64,000 bases of DNA from Salinimicrobium soli (GCF_048323655.1 NZ_JBLUWW010000003.1:620001-684000); one strand, 5' to 3'. Shown: positions 43,406-52,904, counted from the stretch's first letter. The notes: a model not told the origin generated them from the letters alone. Numbers and translations: made by a program.

Positions 43406-43738
43406 CTATTTCTTTACGATCCCGACTACTTCCCCGGTAGAACAATTCACTCTGAGTAATTCCCCTCTGTTTACGCCATACAAGCCTTGTGGTACTTCAT
43501 AATCTCCCAAAGATTTGGTAGATCGAACAATACTTATCTTGTTTCCGGTTCTTGGATCCATCAACGGGCTTAGGCAGGAATCATCATTAAAGGACATTCC
43601 TGTTGGCGCTTCAAATTGAGTGGGTACATCCTGGGCCTGTCTTAAAACATCGGATTCTTTAAAAGAAGTGTGAGAACTTCCGCAGGCGAGCAATAGCAGA
43701 CAAAAAAGTCCGCCGGCTAGAAATTTGAGAATTTTCAT
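43406..43738 (-). CDS. Small lipoprotein
   Basis: This 110-residue protein has a lipoprotein signal with lipobox LLLACGSS (cysteine 19). The mature part has two cysteines (C55 and C99) that could form a disulfide, and a segment LMDPRTGNKISIVRSTKSLGDYEVPQGLYG. No family was recognised. It is a single gene on the minus strand. Confidence 0.75.
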   Translation of the reverse strand: MKILKFLAGGLFCLLLLACGSSHTSFKESDVLRQAQDVPTQFEAPTGMSFNDDSCLSPLMDPRTGNKISIVRSTKSLGDYEVPQGLYGVNRGELLRVNCSTGEVVGIVKK

Positions 43739-43850
43739 ATTGCTGGTTTTAGAAAGCTAAAATAGTAAAGAAACAAATTGAAATTTATTAGTGCTTCAAT
43801 GTTTTAACTTTTGCATGGAAATTTTGTTTCTTTTAAGGTGAAAAAAATGA

Positions 43851-44222
43851 TTATTCTGAATATGCTATAGTGCTTAAAAGGGCATTTTCGGCTTGCCTTG
43901 AATCCAAACGGGTATGCTGTACAATTATGGGTACAGAAGATTCTAAAACAGAGGAATAATCCGTTCCTTTCGGGACAGGCTCAGGGTCTTTTAACTCGTT
44001 GAACCGAAGGTGCTTTGTCCTTTTAGGTTCAACGGTTACTTTATAAGGACCCGCGGGATCACGATCAGAGAAGAAAATGGTGATCTCCACCTCTGCTTTC
44101 TCTTCGGAAGTGTTAAGGATACAAGCTGTTTCATGGCTTGTGAATTCAGGTTCGGGTCCGGTTCCGTATTCAGGGATATAACCTTCTGCTATTACCCAGA
44201 CTTTTTTTCCGTATGCTTTCAT
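43851..44222 (-). CDS. Sensory-rhodopsin-transducer (ASRT) family protein
   Basis: This 123-residue beta-sandwich protein matches the ASRT family (PF07100) throughout: KVWVIAEGYIP near 7-17, SHETACILNTSEEKAEVEITIFFSDRDPAGPY across 29-60, RTKHLRFNEL near 68-77 and VQHTRLDSRQAENALLSTIAY near 101-121. The name comes from an Anabaena protein bound to sensory rhodopsin, but no rhodopsin gene is here. It lies 15 bp downstream of a GH13 alpha-glucosidase gene on the same strand, so a link to sugar metabolism is likely. Its true ligand is unknown. Confidence 0.9.
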   Translation of the reverse strand: MKAYGKKVWVIAEGYIPEYGTGPEPEFTSHETACILNTSEEKAEVEITIFFSDRDPAGPYKVTVEPKRTKHLRFNELKDPEPVPKGTDYSSVLESSVPIIVQHTRLDSRQAENALLSTIAYSE

Positions 44223-44237
44223 GATTGATAAGAATGT

Positions 44238-45842
44238 TTATTGTTTCAGTTCTATTAGTAGTCCTTCATCCGGTTGTAAAATGAGGGATCCTTTAATTTC
44301 CTTGCCTTCTTTTTCAGAATGTGTGGAGAATCTCACAGTACCTTTCCACTGCGGAAGTTCAGGATCTACCTGTTCCTTTTGATCCCCCAGATTAAGGATG
44401 ATCAAAAATGCCTTTTTTGGACCCTCTCTTCTGTAAGCAAGGACATTTCCTTCTGCAGGAACGGGATAAAAATCGCCCACACTCAATGCTTTTTCTGAAG
44501 CTCTCAACTTTATCAGGCGCCGGTAAAAATTCAGCATACTATCCTGATCTTTTGATTCTGAAGCAACATTGAACTTTTTATAATTCTCCATTAGTGGTAG
44601 CCAGGGCTTCCCATTTGTGAAGCCGGCGTTTTCTGAACTATCCCATTGCATTGGAGTTCTTTCGGGATCTCTTCCCAGGCCTTTTCCGGGAACTTTGGTC
44701 TCTCTGGGGTCATTGGCCATTTCCACAGGAATATGCACGTCTGTCATTCCTATCTCGTCTCCATAGTACATGGTGGGAGTTCCCTTGAGAGTAAGTAATA
44801 ACATGGCCGCAATTCTCGCCTGTTGTGGACCTACCCTGCTGGCAATGCGTGACTTGTCATGATTACCCAACACCCAGTTGGGCCAGCCTTCGGAAGGCAA
44901 AGAGGCCTCATATTCATTGATCGCAGCTTCGATCCTGCGGGCTTCCCACGGAAGTTCAACCAATTGGAAATTAAAGGGCAACTGGGCTCCCTGAAGATCA
45001 TGACCGTAGTAGGTCACGAGATCCTGAATAGGAAGGTATATCTCCCCAATAAGTACTGTCTCAGGATATTGATCGGTCAGTTTGCGCATTTCCCGGACCA
45101 CATCATGGACTTCCGGTTGATCTGATGAATAGACCGGTAAAAGTTTATCGTAGGGCGACATATCTTCCGTATAGTCGGGATTTGGCGGATTATCCCTGAA
45201 CTGTTTATCCTTGATCATTTGCCACATCACATCAACTCTGAATCCATCTACCCCTTTGTCCAGCCAGAATCGCATGCAATTCAGCATTGCCTCGTGCACT
45301 TCGGGATTTCTCCAGTTTAGATCGGGCTGTTTATCCAGATATGTATGCAGGTAATACTGACCCGTATTTTCGTCCAACGTCCAGGCGGACCCTCCAAATT
45401 CACTCAGCCAGTTGTTAGGCTCAGAACCATCCGGTTTTGGATCTTTCCACACATACCAGTCTCTTTTTGGATTATCCCTGGAACTTTTAGATTCCTGGAA
45501 CCACGGGTGTTCATCAGATGAATGATTTGGCACAAAATCCAGGATCATCTTCATTCCACGTTTATGAATACCCTCCAGCAACCTGTCAAAGTCATCCATA
45601 TTTCCGATGAGCGGATGAATGCCGGTATAATCACTCACATCGTAACCAAAATCGGCCATGGGAGAAGGAAAGAATGGAGAGATCCAGATCCCTTTCACAC
45701 CCAGTTCCTCCAAATAATCCAGTTTTTGAAGAATTCCATTAAGATCGCCCGTACCGTTGCCACTGCTGTCATAGAACGAGCGCGGGTAAATTTGATAGAT
45801 GATCTCTTTTTGCCACCACAAGTACGTATCCTTCCTGTTCAT
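44238..45842 (-). CDS. GH13 alpha-glucosidase
   Basis: This 534-residue alpha-amylase-family enzyme has the (beta/alpha)8 landmarks DFVPNHSS (about 101-108), the nucleophile aspartate in GVDGFRVDV (about 196-204), the acid/base glutamate in LIGEIYL near 263-269 and the transition-state stabiliser in GNHDKSR near 323-329. YYLHTYLDKQPDLNW places it near alpha-1,4/1,6-glucosidases such as oligo-1,6-glucosidase or trehalose-6-phosphate hydrolase. No signal peptide is visible, so it is cytosolic. It is the first gene of a two-gene unit with the ASRT-family protein. Confidence 0.92.
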   Translation of the reverse strand: MNRKDTYLWWQKEIIYQIYPRSFYDSSGNGTGDLNGILQKLDYLEELGVKGIWISPFFPSPMADFGYDVSDYTGIHPLIGNMDDFDRLLEGIHKRGMKMILDFVPNHSSDEHPWFQESKSSRDNPKRDWYVWKDPKPDGSEPNNWLSEFGGSAWTLDENTGQYYLHTYLDKQPDLNWRNPEVHEAMLNCMRFWLDKGVDGFRVDVMWQMIKDKQFRDNPPNPDYTEDMSPYDKLLPVYSSDQPEVHDVVREMRKLTDQYPETVLIGEIYLPIQDLVTYYGHDLQGAQLPFNFQLVELPWEARRIEAAINEYEASLPSEGWPNWVLGNHDKSRIASRVGPQQARIAAMLLLTLKGTPTMYYGDEIGMTDVHIPVEMANDPRETKVPGKGLGRDPERTPMQWDSSENAGFTNGKPWLPLMENYKKFNVASESKDQDSMLNFYRRLIKLRASEKALSVGDFYPVPAEGNVLAYRREGPKKAFLIILNLGDQKEQVDPELPQWKGTVRFSTHSEKEGKEIKGSLILQPDEGLLIELKQ

Positions 45843-46026
45843 AAAGTGCTTTTACCTGCTCAAAAATTGCATTTTTCGCAGCTTTTTGAGCTATTCCTCT
45901 CTAAATTAGAAAGCTTTGGAGGATATTCTTAAATCCGGATATTAAAAAAACGATAAAATCTCTCCGGACATTAACAACCTGTAAACAAACATGATACGAA
46001 TCATAAAAAGACGCGCCCAGAAACTT

Positions 46027-46034
46027 TATTTTTG
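46027..46034 (+). promoter_or_regulatory. -7 promoter element of the hemerythrin gene
   Basis: TATTTTTG matches TAnnTTTG exactly, 23 bp before the ATG at 46058. No matching -33 TTTG was found. Confidence 0.5.
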
Positions 46035-46057
46035 AAAACAATCTTAAAACTTAGCTT

Positions 46058-46531
46058 ATGAACCATCCTCTCAAAAGACATGAAGCACTGAAGCCATTGA
46101 GCAAAGACCATCACCACGGTCTACTGCTTTGCTGGAAGATCCGCGAGGGAAAGAAAAAAGAGGTGGCACCGGAGAGAATTAAATCTTATACCGACTTTTT
46201 TTACAGATCTCAGCTTATTCCTCATTTTAAATTTGAGGAGGAAGAGATATTTGTGCTGCTTGGAGAAGATCATCCTTTAGTAAAAAGGGCAATGACCGAA
46301 CATAGCAGGTTGCATCACCTATTTGGAGAATCAGATAATATTGAAAGGGCTCTTTCAGAGATCGAAAAAGAACTGGAAGACCACATCAGGTTCGAAGAAA
46401 GAGTTCTTTTCAACGAACTACAACAGGAGGCCAGTCTTGATCAACTCGAAAACCTGAAGAATAAGGAAGAGGAAGTAGAAACCCCTGATCCTGATGCCTG
46501 GGAAGATAAATTCTGGCTAAAACAAAATTGA
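46058..46531 (+). CDS. Hemerythrin HHE-domain protein
   Basis: This 157-residue four-helix protein has iron ligands in DHHHGLLL (about 17-24), HFKFEEEEIF (about 51-60), HSRLHHLF near 81-88 and HIRFEERVLF near 110-119. It should bind a di-iron centre for oxygen or nitric oxide sensing or storage. It lies end-to-end with the convergent corA gene: their stop codons are adjacent in the palindrome TGATCA (46529-46534), with no spacer or terminator. Confidence 0.9.
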   Translation: MNHPLKRHEALKPLSKDHHHGLLLCWKIREGKKKEVAPERIKSYTDFFYRSQLIPHFKFEEEEIFVLLGEDHPLVKRAMTEHSRLHHLFGESDNIERALSEIEKELEDHIRFEERVLFNELQQEASLDQLENLKNKEEEVETPDPDAWEDKFWLKQN

Positions 46532-47614
46532 TCAGAGCCAGCGTTTCCTTTTGAAATAATACAACATCCCTAAAAGAATTAGGAACATGGCTCCTAATAG
46601 AATGGGATAACTGTACTTCCATTTCAATTCTGGCATATATTCGAAGTTCATTCCGTAGATCCCGGCCAGAAACGTCAGTGGAATGAAGATCGACGCCATG
46701 ATGGTCAATACTTTCATGACCTCATTCATTTTATTGCTGATGGTAGTCATGTACATATCCATCAATCCCCAGGTCATTTCCCGGTATATCTCGATGTTTT
46801 CAGAAACCTGTATCATGTGATCATAGAGGTCCCGAATGTAATTGATAGTTTGTTCCTGGATAAGTCCGCTGTTGAGTTTTTCCATTCTGCTCACCACCTC
46901 CCGCAACGGGAATACTGCGCGCCTTATGCGAAGCATGGTCCTTTTTAGTTCCTGAATTTCGTAGGTGGTATCGTCATTCGGTTGGGAATTGAATAGCTGC
47001 TCTTCCAGGGCTTCTATCTTATCACTCATTTCTTCAACCACCACAAAGTAATTATCCACTATGGCGTCTAAAAGGGCAAACACCAGGTAATCTGCTCCCC
47101 TGCTCCTTATGCGGCCCTTAGCATTCTTGAGGCGGTCGCGCACGCCGTCAAAAACGTCTCCTCCGGCTTCCTGAAAGGTCAAAACATAATTCTTTCCAAG
47201 GACAATACTAATGTGCTCATTTTCCAGGCGACCGTCTTCCTTGTAATAAAGCATTTTGGCAACTATGAAATAGTAATCTTTATATTCATCAATCTTGGGT
47301 CGCTGATTAGTATTAACGATATCCTCAATGATCAATGGGTGCAGTTCATAGTATTTCCCCACTTTCTCAATTTCAGCAGTATTGCTAAGGCCGTCAATAT
47401 TGATCCAGGTTGTTTTACTTTCCTCCTCAAATTTAAAGGCATCTTCGGGCGATTTGGAAGTGAAACTCTCAAAACTTTCATTGTTATAATCAATGACTTC
47501 CAGAAGGGTTTCTGCCTGTTCCTTTCGACCTACGTAGGTAACCGTTCCCGGAGCCTGGTGGAGAGCTTTTGTAGATTTTGGCCTTTTTAGGAAGTAAGAT
47601 TTTCTTTTTGCCAT
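46532..47614 (-). CDS. corA: Magnesium/cobalt transporter CorA
   Basis: This 360-residue inner-membrane channel carries magnesium and related cations. The C-terminus has the two typical helices and the YGMNFEYMPEL loop (GMN motif, about 319-329). The long N-terminal soluble domain is normal (WINIDGLSNTAEIEKVG; HPLIIEDI). The start is ATG 47614 (MAKRKSYFLKRPKS). It is divergent from recQ and convergent with the hemerythrin gene. Confidence 0.93.
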   Translation of the reverse strand: MAKRKSYFLKRPKSTKALHQAPGTVTYVGRKEQAETLLEVIDYNNESFESFTSKSPEDAFKFEEESKTTWINIDGLSNTAEIEKVGKYYELHPLIIEDIVNTNQRPKIDEYKDYYFIVAKMLYYKEDGRLENEHISIVLGKNYVLTFQEAGGDVFDGVRDRLKNAKGRIRSRGADYLVFALLDAIVDNYFVVVEEMSDKIEALEEQLFNSQPNDDTTYEIQELKRTMLRIRRAVFPLREVVSRMEKLNSGLIQEQTINYIRDLYDHMIQVSENIEIYREMTWGLMDMYMTTISNKMNEVMKVLTIMASIFIPLTFLAGIYGMNFEYMPELKWKYSYPILLGAMFLILLGMLYYFKRKRWL

Positions 47615-47759
47615 GGGGGATATTTTCTCTAAAAATAACGGTTTCCATGAAAATACAGTGACTTCCGATAAATTTCAATGTAAAAAAGGCCTTTTTGGAT
47701 CTCCTGTTAATGTTGTTACTAAGATTGTACATCAACTGTGGTTTGGTTTTCTTTGCAGC

Positions 47760-49862
47760 ATGATAGAGGAAATCCGGTTAAAAGAAACCCTGAAAGAATA
47801 TTTTGGATACGATTCATTTCGGCCGCTACAGCGCCAAATTATCGACTCCGTTTTTAAAGGTAATGACAACCTGGTGATAATGCCCACCGGCGGCGGTAAA
47901 TCTATCTGTTTTCAATTACCCGCCCTTTTGTTGCCCGGAGTCACGCTGGTGATCTCACCACTTATCGCTTTAATGAAAGACCAGGTAGACGGGTTGAAAG
48001 CTAACGGAATTCCTGCAGCTTTTCTGAATAGTAGTCAGACAGAAAAAGAACAGCAGGAATTGTTCTCCAGGCTCGATAAAAAGGAGATCAAATTGTTATA
48101 TGTGGCTCCTGAAAGTCTTCAATATGTTGATCCGGTATTCCAAAACGGTAATATTGACCTGATCGCTATTGATGAGGCTCATTGTATTTCCAGCTGGGGC
48201 CATGACTTCAGGCCAGCCTACACTCAGCTTGGCTATTTGAAGAATCGGTATCCCAGTACTCCCGTTATAGCCCTTACGGCCACTGCAGATAAAGCTACAA
48301 GAGAGGATATTTGTCGGCAGCTCAATATTCCGAGTGCCACCCAACACATCGCCTCTTTTGACCGTGAAAACCTGAGCCTGGAAGTGAGGCCCGGGAACAA
48401 AAAATTCGAACAGATCTATTCATTTTTAAAGAACAGGCGCCGGGAAAGTGGGATAATCTATTGTCTCAGTAGAAAGAACACCGAAGAACTTTCTGCAAAA
48501 TTGCAGGCCAAAGGATTTAACGCCAAGGCGTATCACGCCGGACTTTCTCATGCGGAACGGGTGCAGGTGCAGGAGGAATTCATCAATGATCAAACAGAAA
48601 TTATCTGCGCCACCATCGCCTTCGGAATGGGAATCGATAAATCAAATGTACGTTGGGTGATACATTACAACCTTCCGAAGAATTTGGAAGGATATTACCA
48701 GGAAATAGGCCGCGCAGGCCGGGATGGCCTCCCCTCTTCCACCCTTCTTTTTCATAGCTATGCTGACGTGCTTCAGTTACAGAAATTTGCTGAGAACTCC
48801 GGAAATTCTGAAGTGCAACTGGCAAAGCTGGAGCGAATGAAACAATATTCCGAAGCTTTGAGCTGCCGCCGAAGAATTCTGCTGAGCTACTTTGGGGAGC
48901 TGGTGGAACAGGACTGTGGGAATTGCGATGTTTGTAAGAACCCTCCCGAATTCTTTGATGGTACTATTCTTGCCCAAAAAGCCCTTTCAACCATCTTCAG
49001 ACTTAAGGAAGAAGAACCTATTTCCATGGTGATCGATGTGTTGCGCGGTTCACAGAACAGCCATGTCTTTGAAAAGGGATATCAGGAATTGTCTACATAT
49101 GGGATTGCATCAGATGTGGCCTGGCGGGACTGGCAGCAATACCTTATTCAGTTAATGAATCAGGGATATGTTGAGATCGCCTTTCACGATCAGAATAAGC
49201 TCAAACTTACGAGCCTGGCCAAAAAGGTGCTTTTTGAAAACGAAAAAGTTCGGCTGGCAGATGTAGTGCATATTGTAAAAGAGAAAGAAAAATCAGTAAC
49301 TAAAGAAAAGGCCCCGGATAACCTTTTTGAGAGGCTTAGAAAGCTGCGACTTAGTATTGCTACAGAGGAAGGGATCCCGGCCTATTTGATTTTTAATGAT
49401 GCCACGCTGAAGGAAATGGAGAAAGAAAGACCGATAACTGATGAGGATTTCATGCAGATCAACGGAGTAGGCCGACGAAAAATGGAAGCCTATGGTTACC
49501 GTTTCATAAAAGAGATCATTGGCTTTAGTAAGGACAAAAGGGAGAAAAAAAGCAGAAAGAAAGGCAGTACCTACAAAGAAACACTGGAGCTATACAAGCA
49601 AGGTCTTTCTGTGGAAGAGATCTCTCAAAAAAGAAAGATCGCCGCACCCACTGTTTTTTCACATTTTGCAAAACTCTACGAAGCAGGTGAAGATATTGAC
49701 CTGATGCAGTTTGTAGCAGCTTCAGATCTTAAAGCGGTTGAAAAAGCGAAGGAAGAACTGGGGAGCCCAACGGCACTAAGGCCTTACTTTGAACATCTTG
49801 GAGAAGCTGTGGACTACGGCAGTATAAGGCTTTCACTTACCATTTTAAACCGCGATGAATAA
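47760..49862 (+). CDS. recQ: ATP-dependent DNA helicase RecQ
   Basis: This is a 700-residue RecQ helicase. The ATG at 47760 gives the usual N-terminus (MIEEIRLKETLKEYFGYDSFRPLQ); an in-frame start at 47613 would run through an unrelated 49-residue extension overlapping the corA start and is rejected. Walker A is PTGGGKS (about 42-48), followed by IDEAHCISSWGHDFRP, the motif VI region QEIGRAGRDG, a Zn-binding Cys set (SCRRRILLSYFG; CGNCDVC), the RQC winged helix and an HRDC domain near 530-600. A C-terminal HTH_40-type segment follows (YKQGLSVEEISQKRKIAAPT). Confidence 0.95.
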   Translation: MIEEIRLKETLKEYFGYDSFRPLQRQIIDSVFKGNDNLVIMPTGGGKSICFQLPALLLPGVTLVISPLIALMKDQVDGLKANGIPAAFLNSSQTEKEQQELFSRLDKKEIKLLYVAPESLQYVDPVFQNGNIDLIAIDEAHCISSWGHDFRPAYTQLGYLKNRYPSTPVIALTATADKATREDICRQLNIPSATQHIASFDRENLSLEVRPGNKKFEQIYSFLKNRRRESGIIYCLSRKNTEELSAKLQAKGFNAKAYHAGLSHAERVQVQEEFINDQTEIICATIAFGMGIDKSNVRWVIHYNLPKNLEGYYQEIGRAGRDGLPSSTLLFHSYADVLQLQKFAENSGNSEVQLAKLERMKQYSEALSCRRRILLSYFGELVEQDCGNCDVCKNPPEFFDGTILAQKALSTIFRLKEEEPISMVIDVLRGSQNSHVFEKGYQELSTYGIASDVAWRDWQQYLIQLMNQGYVEIAFHDQNKLKLTSLAKKVLFENEKVRLADVVHIVKEKEKSVTKEKAPDNLFERLRKLRLSIATEEGIPAYLIFNDATLKEMEKERPITDEDFMQINGVGRRKMEAYGYRFIKEIIGFSKDKREKKSRKKGSTYKETLELYKQGLSVEEISQKRKIAAPTVFSHFAKLYEAGEDIDLMQFVAASDLKAVEKAKEELGSPTALRPYFEHLGEAVDYGSIRLSLTILNRDE

Positions 49863-49868
49863 AGAACT

Positions 49869-50726
49869 TTAGAAGAAGTCAACTTTGTTCAGAATGAGTC
49901 CGCTGCCCGGGGCTATATAAGTAATGGGCTCTTTCACCTCGGGATCCAGGCTTTTTCGGATATCTTCCAGGCTAAGTTCTCCTCTACCGAGCATAACCAG
50001 TGCGCCCATGATCAGCCTAATCTGGTTCCGAAGAAAACCCGCTCCCTGCACACGAAGGACAAAAGATTTTTCAGGAAAAAAGCTGGCAGTGATCTCGGTA
50101 TTCAGCTGTATCTCACAATGAGAGAGTTCTCTGATAAGTACAGTGCTTTCTGTTGGTTTTGTACAATAGTTATGAAAGGAATGTTCTCCTTCAAAGAGTT
50201 TTGCTCCTTCCATCATCAGGTCCACATCGAGATCATCCAAAAAAGTAGCCATTAAAGGAGCTGCAAAAGGATGGCTTTTCTTTCCGAAGGCAAACAGGTA
50301 GATATACTCCTTCTGCTTTGGATGCTGAATGATATTGAATTTAGCATCTACTTCTTTAATGCTCAAAGCGCGAATATCTGGAGGAAGGTTCTGGTTGAAT
50401 TCCAACAGAAAATCAGCCATATTTTCCAGGGGCTCATGATCTATAAAAAGTTCAAAAGCAGCCCGATGTGCTGAAACCATGGCATCTGTCCTACTGGCAC
50501 CAAGAATCTTGAAACGCTTCTCGCCCAGAACAAATCTCAGGGTTTTCTTTACAAGACCCTCAACCGTCTTAAAGCCGGGTTGCCGTTGCCAGCCGTGAAG
50601 CCGATAGCCCAGGAACTGGATCTCCAGCAAGTAATAATATCGTTGTTTTTGCAAGGAATTGGATTTTCTATCAAATTTACGCTTTTTGAAATTCACCGGT
50701 AAACTTCGAAAAAAATCGACAGCCAC
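49869..50726 (-). CDS. truA: TruA-family tRNA pseudouridine synthase
   Basis: This 285-residue enzyme has the TruA catalytic aspartate in GASRTDAMVSAHRAAFE (about 81-97), FLRNQIRLIMGALVMLGRGE near 232-251 and LLEIQFLGYRLHGWQRQPGFKTVEG near 33-57. It should isomerise uridines in the tRNA anticodon stem or a related target. The N-terminus is unsettled: GTG 50726 is the longest start, but a TTG about 25 codons inside gives a more typical length. Some flavobacteria carry a second, divergent TruA-like enzyme, and this could be that one. Confidence 0.85.
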   Translation of the reverse strand: MAVDFFRSLPVNFKKRKFDRKSNSLQKQRYYYLLEIQFLGYRLHGWQRQPGFKTVEGLVKKTLRFVLGEKRFKILGASRTDAMVSAHRAAFELFIDHEPLENMADFLLEFNQNLPPDIRALSIKEVDAKFNIIQHPKQKEYIYLFAFGKKSHPFAAPLMATFLDDLDVDLMMEGAKLFEGEHSFHNYCTKPTESTVLIRELSHCEIQLNTEITASFFPEKSFVLRVQGAGFLRNQIRLIMGALVMLGRGELSLEDIRKSLDPEVKEPITYIAPGSGLILNKVDFF

Positions 50727-50831
50727 GAGGTTTATATGGGTATCCGGAGAATCTTTACTGCTTGCTTTAACTTTTAGTTAGAAAAAATTGGCGTCTTCTT
50801 TTGTATATTCCATTACCCAAAACCCGCATTA

Positions 50832-51896
50832 ATGGCCAGCGCAAAAAAGATCTTACTGTATTCTACCCTTTCTGTCATCTTTGTTTATTTTCTTATTGCC
50901 GGCCTCATTAAAGCCCAACCTTTTCTCGCACCTCTTACGGTTGCTGTCATACTTTCGCTGCTTGTACTTCCGTTGAACCGAAAAATGGAGAGCTGGAAAT
51001 TGGGTAGAACCGCGGCCTCTCTCAGTAGTACCTTTTTAATATTTCTACTGTCACTAGGCTTTTTTGCACTTATTTCAATGCAGGTAAAGAACCTGGTAGA
51101 CGACTGGCCTACCATCAAAGAGACAATGACGCCGAAGGTGGTAAAGCTCAAGGAATTTGTCTTCGAACATACTCCTCTTACCCAGGAAGACATTGACAAG
51201 ACCTCTTCAGACGGCCCGGTCCCGTTCTTAAGTATGGGCTCTAACCCGGGGAAAAAAGCGATGTCCTTTTTCAATTCGGTAATGAGTTTCTTCGGAAATT
51301 ATCTGCTTACATTTATTTATATCTTTTTTCTGGTGAACTACCGGAGTCATTTTAAGAAATTTCTTTTGCGCCTGTTTCCTGATGAAAAACAGGATTCCGT
51401 TCAAAACGTGATCACAAAATCGGCAACCGTGACACAACAGTACTTATTCGGAAGACTTATTTTAATAGGGTTTTTGACTATCTTCTATTCGATTGGGTTA
51501 GGCCTTTCGGGGGTTAATAATTTTATTCTGGTTAGTGTTATTTCAGCAATTCTCAGCTTGATACCATACCTGGGAAACATTATTGGATTTAGCCTCGCAA
51601 TGATCTTTGGTTATCTCACTTCAGGAGATCCATATATGCTAATAGGTATTTCCCTCACCTTCTTCATTGGGCAATTTATTGAAAGCTATATACTCACCCC
51701 TTATGTGGTAGGTGACAAGGTAGATCTGCATCCATTTTTGGTAATTCTGGTTGTGATCATTGGTAACCTTCTGTGGGGAATTTTAGGAATGCTGCTTGCA
51801 ATTCCGGTGATCGCGATCGTAAATGTGGTGCTTCTCAATATTGAACCGCTGAGACCTTTTGGATATCTATTAAGTAAGGAAGACAAGGAAGAATAA
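50832..51896 (+). CDS. AI-2E family transporter
   Basis: This 354-residue membrane protein of the PF01594 family has about eight helices, for example ILLYSTLSVIFVYFLIAGLI (about 6-25), FLAPLTVAVILSLLVLPL near 31-48, LLTFIYIFFLVNY near 157-169 and FLVILVVIIGNLLWGILGMLLAIPVIAIVNVVL near 298-330. Members are proposed to export AI-2 or sodium, but substrates vary. A DUF1853 gene starts 2 bp after its stop, so the two form a unit. Confidence 0.88.
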   Translation: MASAKKILLYSTLSVIFVYFLIAGLIKAQPFLAPLTVAVILSLLVLPLNRKMESWKLGRTAASLSSTFLIFLLSLGFFALISMQVKNLVDDWPTIKETMTPKVVKLKEFVFEHTPLTQEDIDKTSSDGPVPFLSMGSNPGKKAMSFFNSVMSFFGNYLLTFIYIFFLVNYRSHFKKFLLRLFPDEKQDSVQNVITKSATVTQQYLFGRLILIGFLTIFYSIGLGLSGVNNFILVSVISAILSLIPYLGNIIGFSLAMIFGYLTSGDPYMLIGISLTFFIGQFIESYILTPYVVGDKVDLHPFLVILVVIIGNLLWGILGMLLAIPVIAIVNVVLLNIEPLRPFGYLLSKEDKEE

Positions 51897-51898
51897 GT

Positions 51899-52720
51899 AT
51901 GCAGGATCTTTTAAAAGAGCAGTTCTCCGGTTTTCTGAACACTCCCCGCTTACCCCTCGAAAACTTCAATTTTTCGTATGATTTTTTCCGCTTGACAAAA
52001 AACCCGGAACTTGATTCCGCAGATATACCTTCGCCTCCAACTATGGTATTGGGAAAACGCATGGAAACGTTTTTTCAGTATTACGTCCAGAACTTCACGA
52101 ATGAAATGGTCATTGCACATAATGAACAGATCATCGACGACAAGCTCACGGTTGGAGAAATAGACTTTCTTCTAAAAAATGAGAGTTCCTCTCTTGTTTC
52201 TCATGTGGAACTGGTCTATAAATTTTACCTGTATGATCCATCACTTGGGTCCCGGGAGGAGGACCGGTGGATTGGTCCTAACAGGCGCGATAGCCTGGTA
52301 AAAAAACTCACCCGCCTTAAAACCCGGCAATTCCCACTCCTGTTTCATCCGGCCACCAGGCCCCTGCTGGACTCCCTGGGAATTACTGCGGAAGAGATCT
52401 CTCAAAAAATTTGTTTTAAAGCAAGCTTGTTTTTGCCTTTTTTGGAAAGGAATAATATTCCCTCCGGAATTTCCGAAGACGCGGTGAAAGGCTTTTACCT
52501 GGGTCTGAATGATTTTACGGAAAAAATGTTTCCCGGGGCTGATTTCTTCTCTCCCAGGAAACCTGACTGGCCAGTTTCTCCGGAAAAAAATAATACCTGG
52601 TATTCTTTTGAAGAAATAAAGATGCAGGTAGAAAAAATGCATAAAAAGCAACAGTCTCCTTTGCTGTGGATGAAAACTCCAGAAAATGAACATTTTCGGT
52701 TTTTTGTGGTTTGGTGGTGA
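51899..52720 (+). CDS. DUF1853-family protein
   Basis: This 273-residue protein matches DUF1853: VGEIDFLLKN near 83-92 and SHVELVYKFYLYDPS near 98-112, with the order GExDF...HxExxxKFYL resembling a PD-(D/E)xK nuclease core. RDSLVKKLTRLKTRQFPLL and a C-terminal WxSFEEIKMQV segment follow. Function is unknown, although the nuclease-like arrangement is worth noting. It is co-transcribed with the AI-2E transporter gene. Confidence 0.82.
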   Translation: MQDLLKEQFSGFLNTPRLPLENFNFSYDFFRLTKNPELDSADIPSPPTMVLGKRMETFFQYYVQNFTNEMVIAHNEQIIDDKLTVGEIDFLLKNESSSLVSHVELVYKFYLYDPSLGSREEDRWIGPNRRDSLVKKLTRLKTRQFPLLFHPATRPLLDSLGITAEEISQKICFKASLFLPFLERNNIPSGISEDAVKGFYLGLNDFTEKMFPGADFFSPRKPDWPVSPEKNNTWYSFEEIKMQVEKMHKKQQSPLLWMKTPENEHFRFFVVWW

Positions 52721-52797
52721 ATCTATTTCCGGTTAAGAGAAAATTAACGGCAAACTTCGCGATCCTTAAGGAAAAATTATGACTGGCAGCTCCCTTC

Positions 52798-52805
52798 TAC
52801 TTTTG
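52798..52805 (+). promoter_or_regulatory. -7 promoter element of the baeRF3-like gene
   Basis: TACTTTTG matches TAnnTTTG exactly, 99 bp upstream of the ATG at 52905, implying a leader of about 90 nt. No good -33 element was seen. Confidence 0.5.
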
Positions 52806-52904
52806 TAAATCGGCTCATTTAAAGTAACTTAACTAATCAAATAATCACCGGTGATCAGGGTACTTTCTACCCATCCTCGCGATCACCATCAAAAAAGATA
52901 AACT

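Noticed and set aside
47613..47759. In-frame N-terminal extension of RecQ
   Set aside because: The 49 extra residues do not resemble RecQ, the frame overlaps the corA start, and the ATG at 47760 gives the normal family N-terminus.
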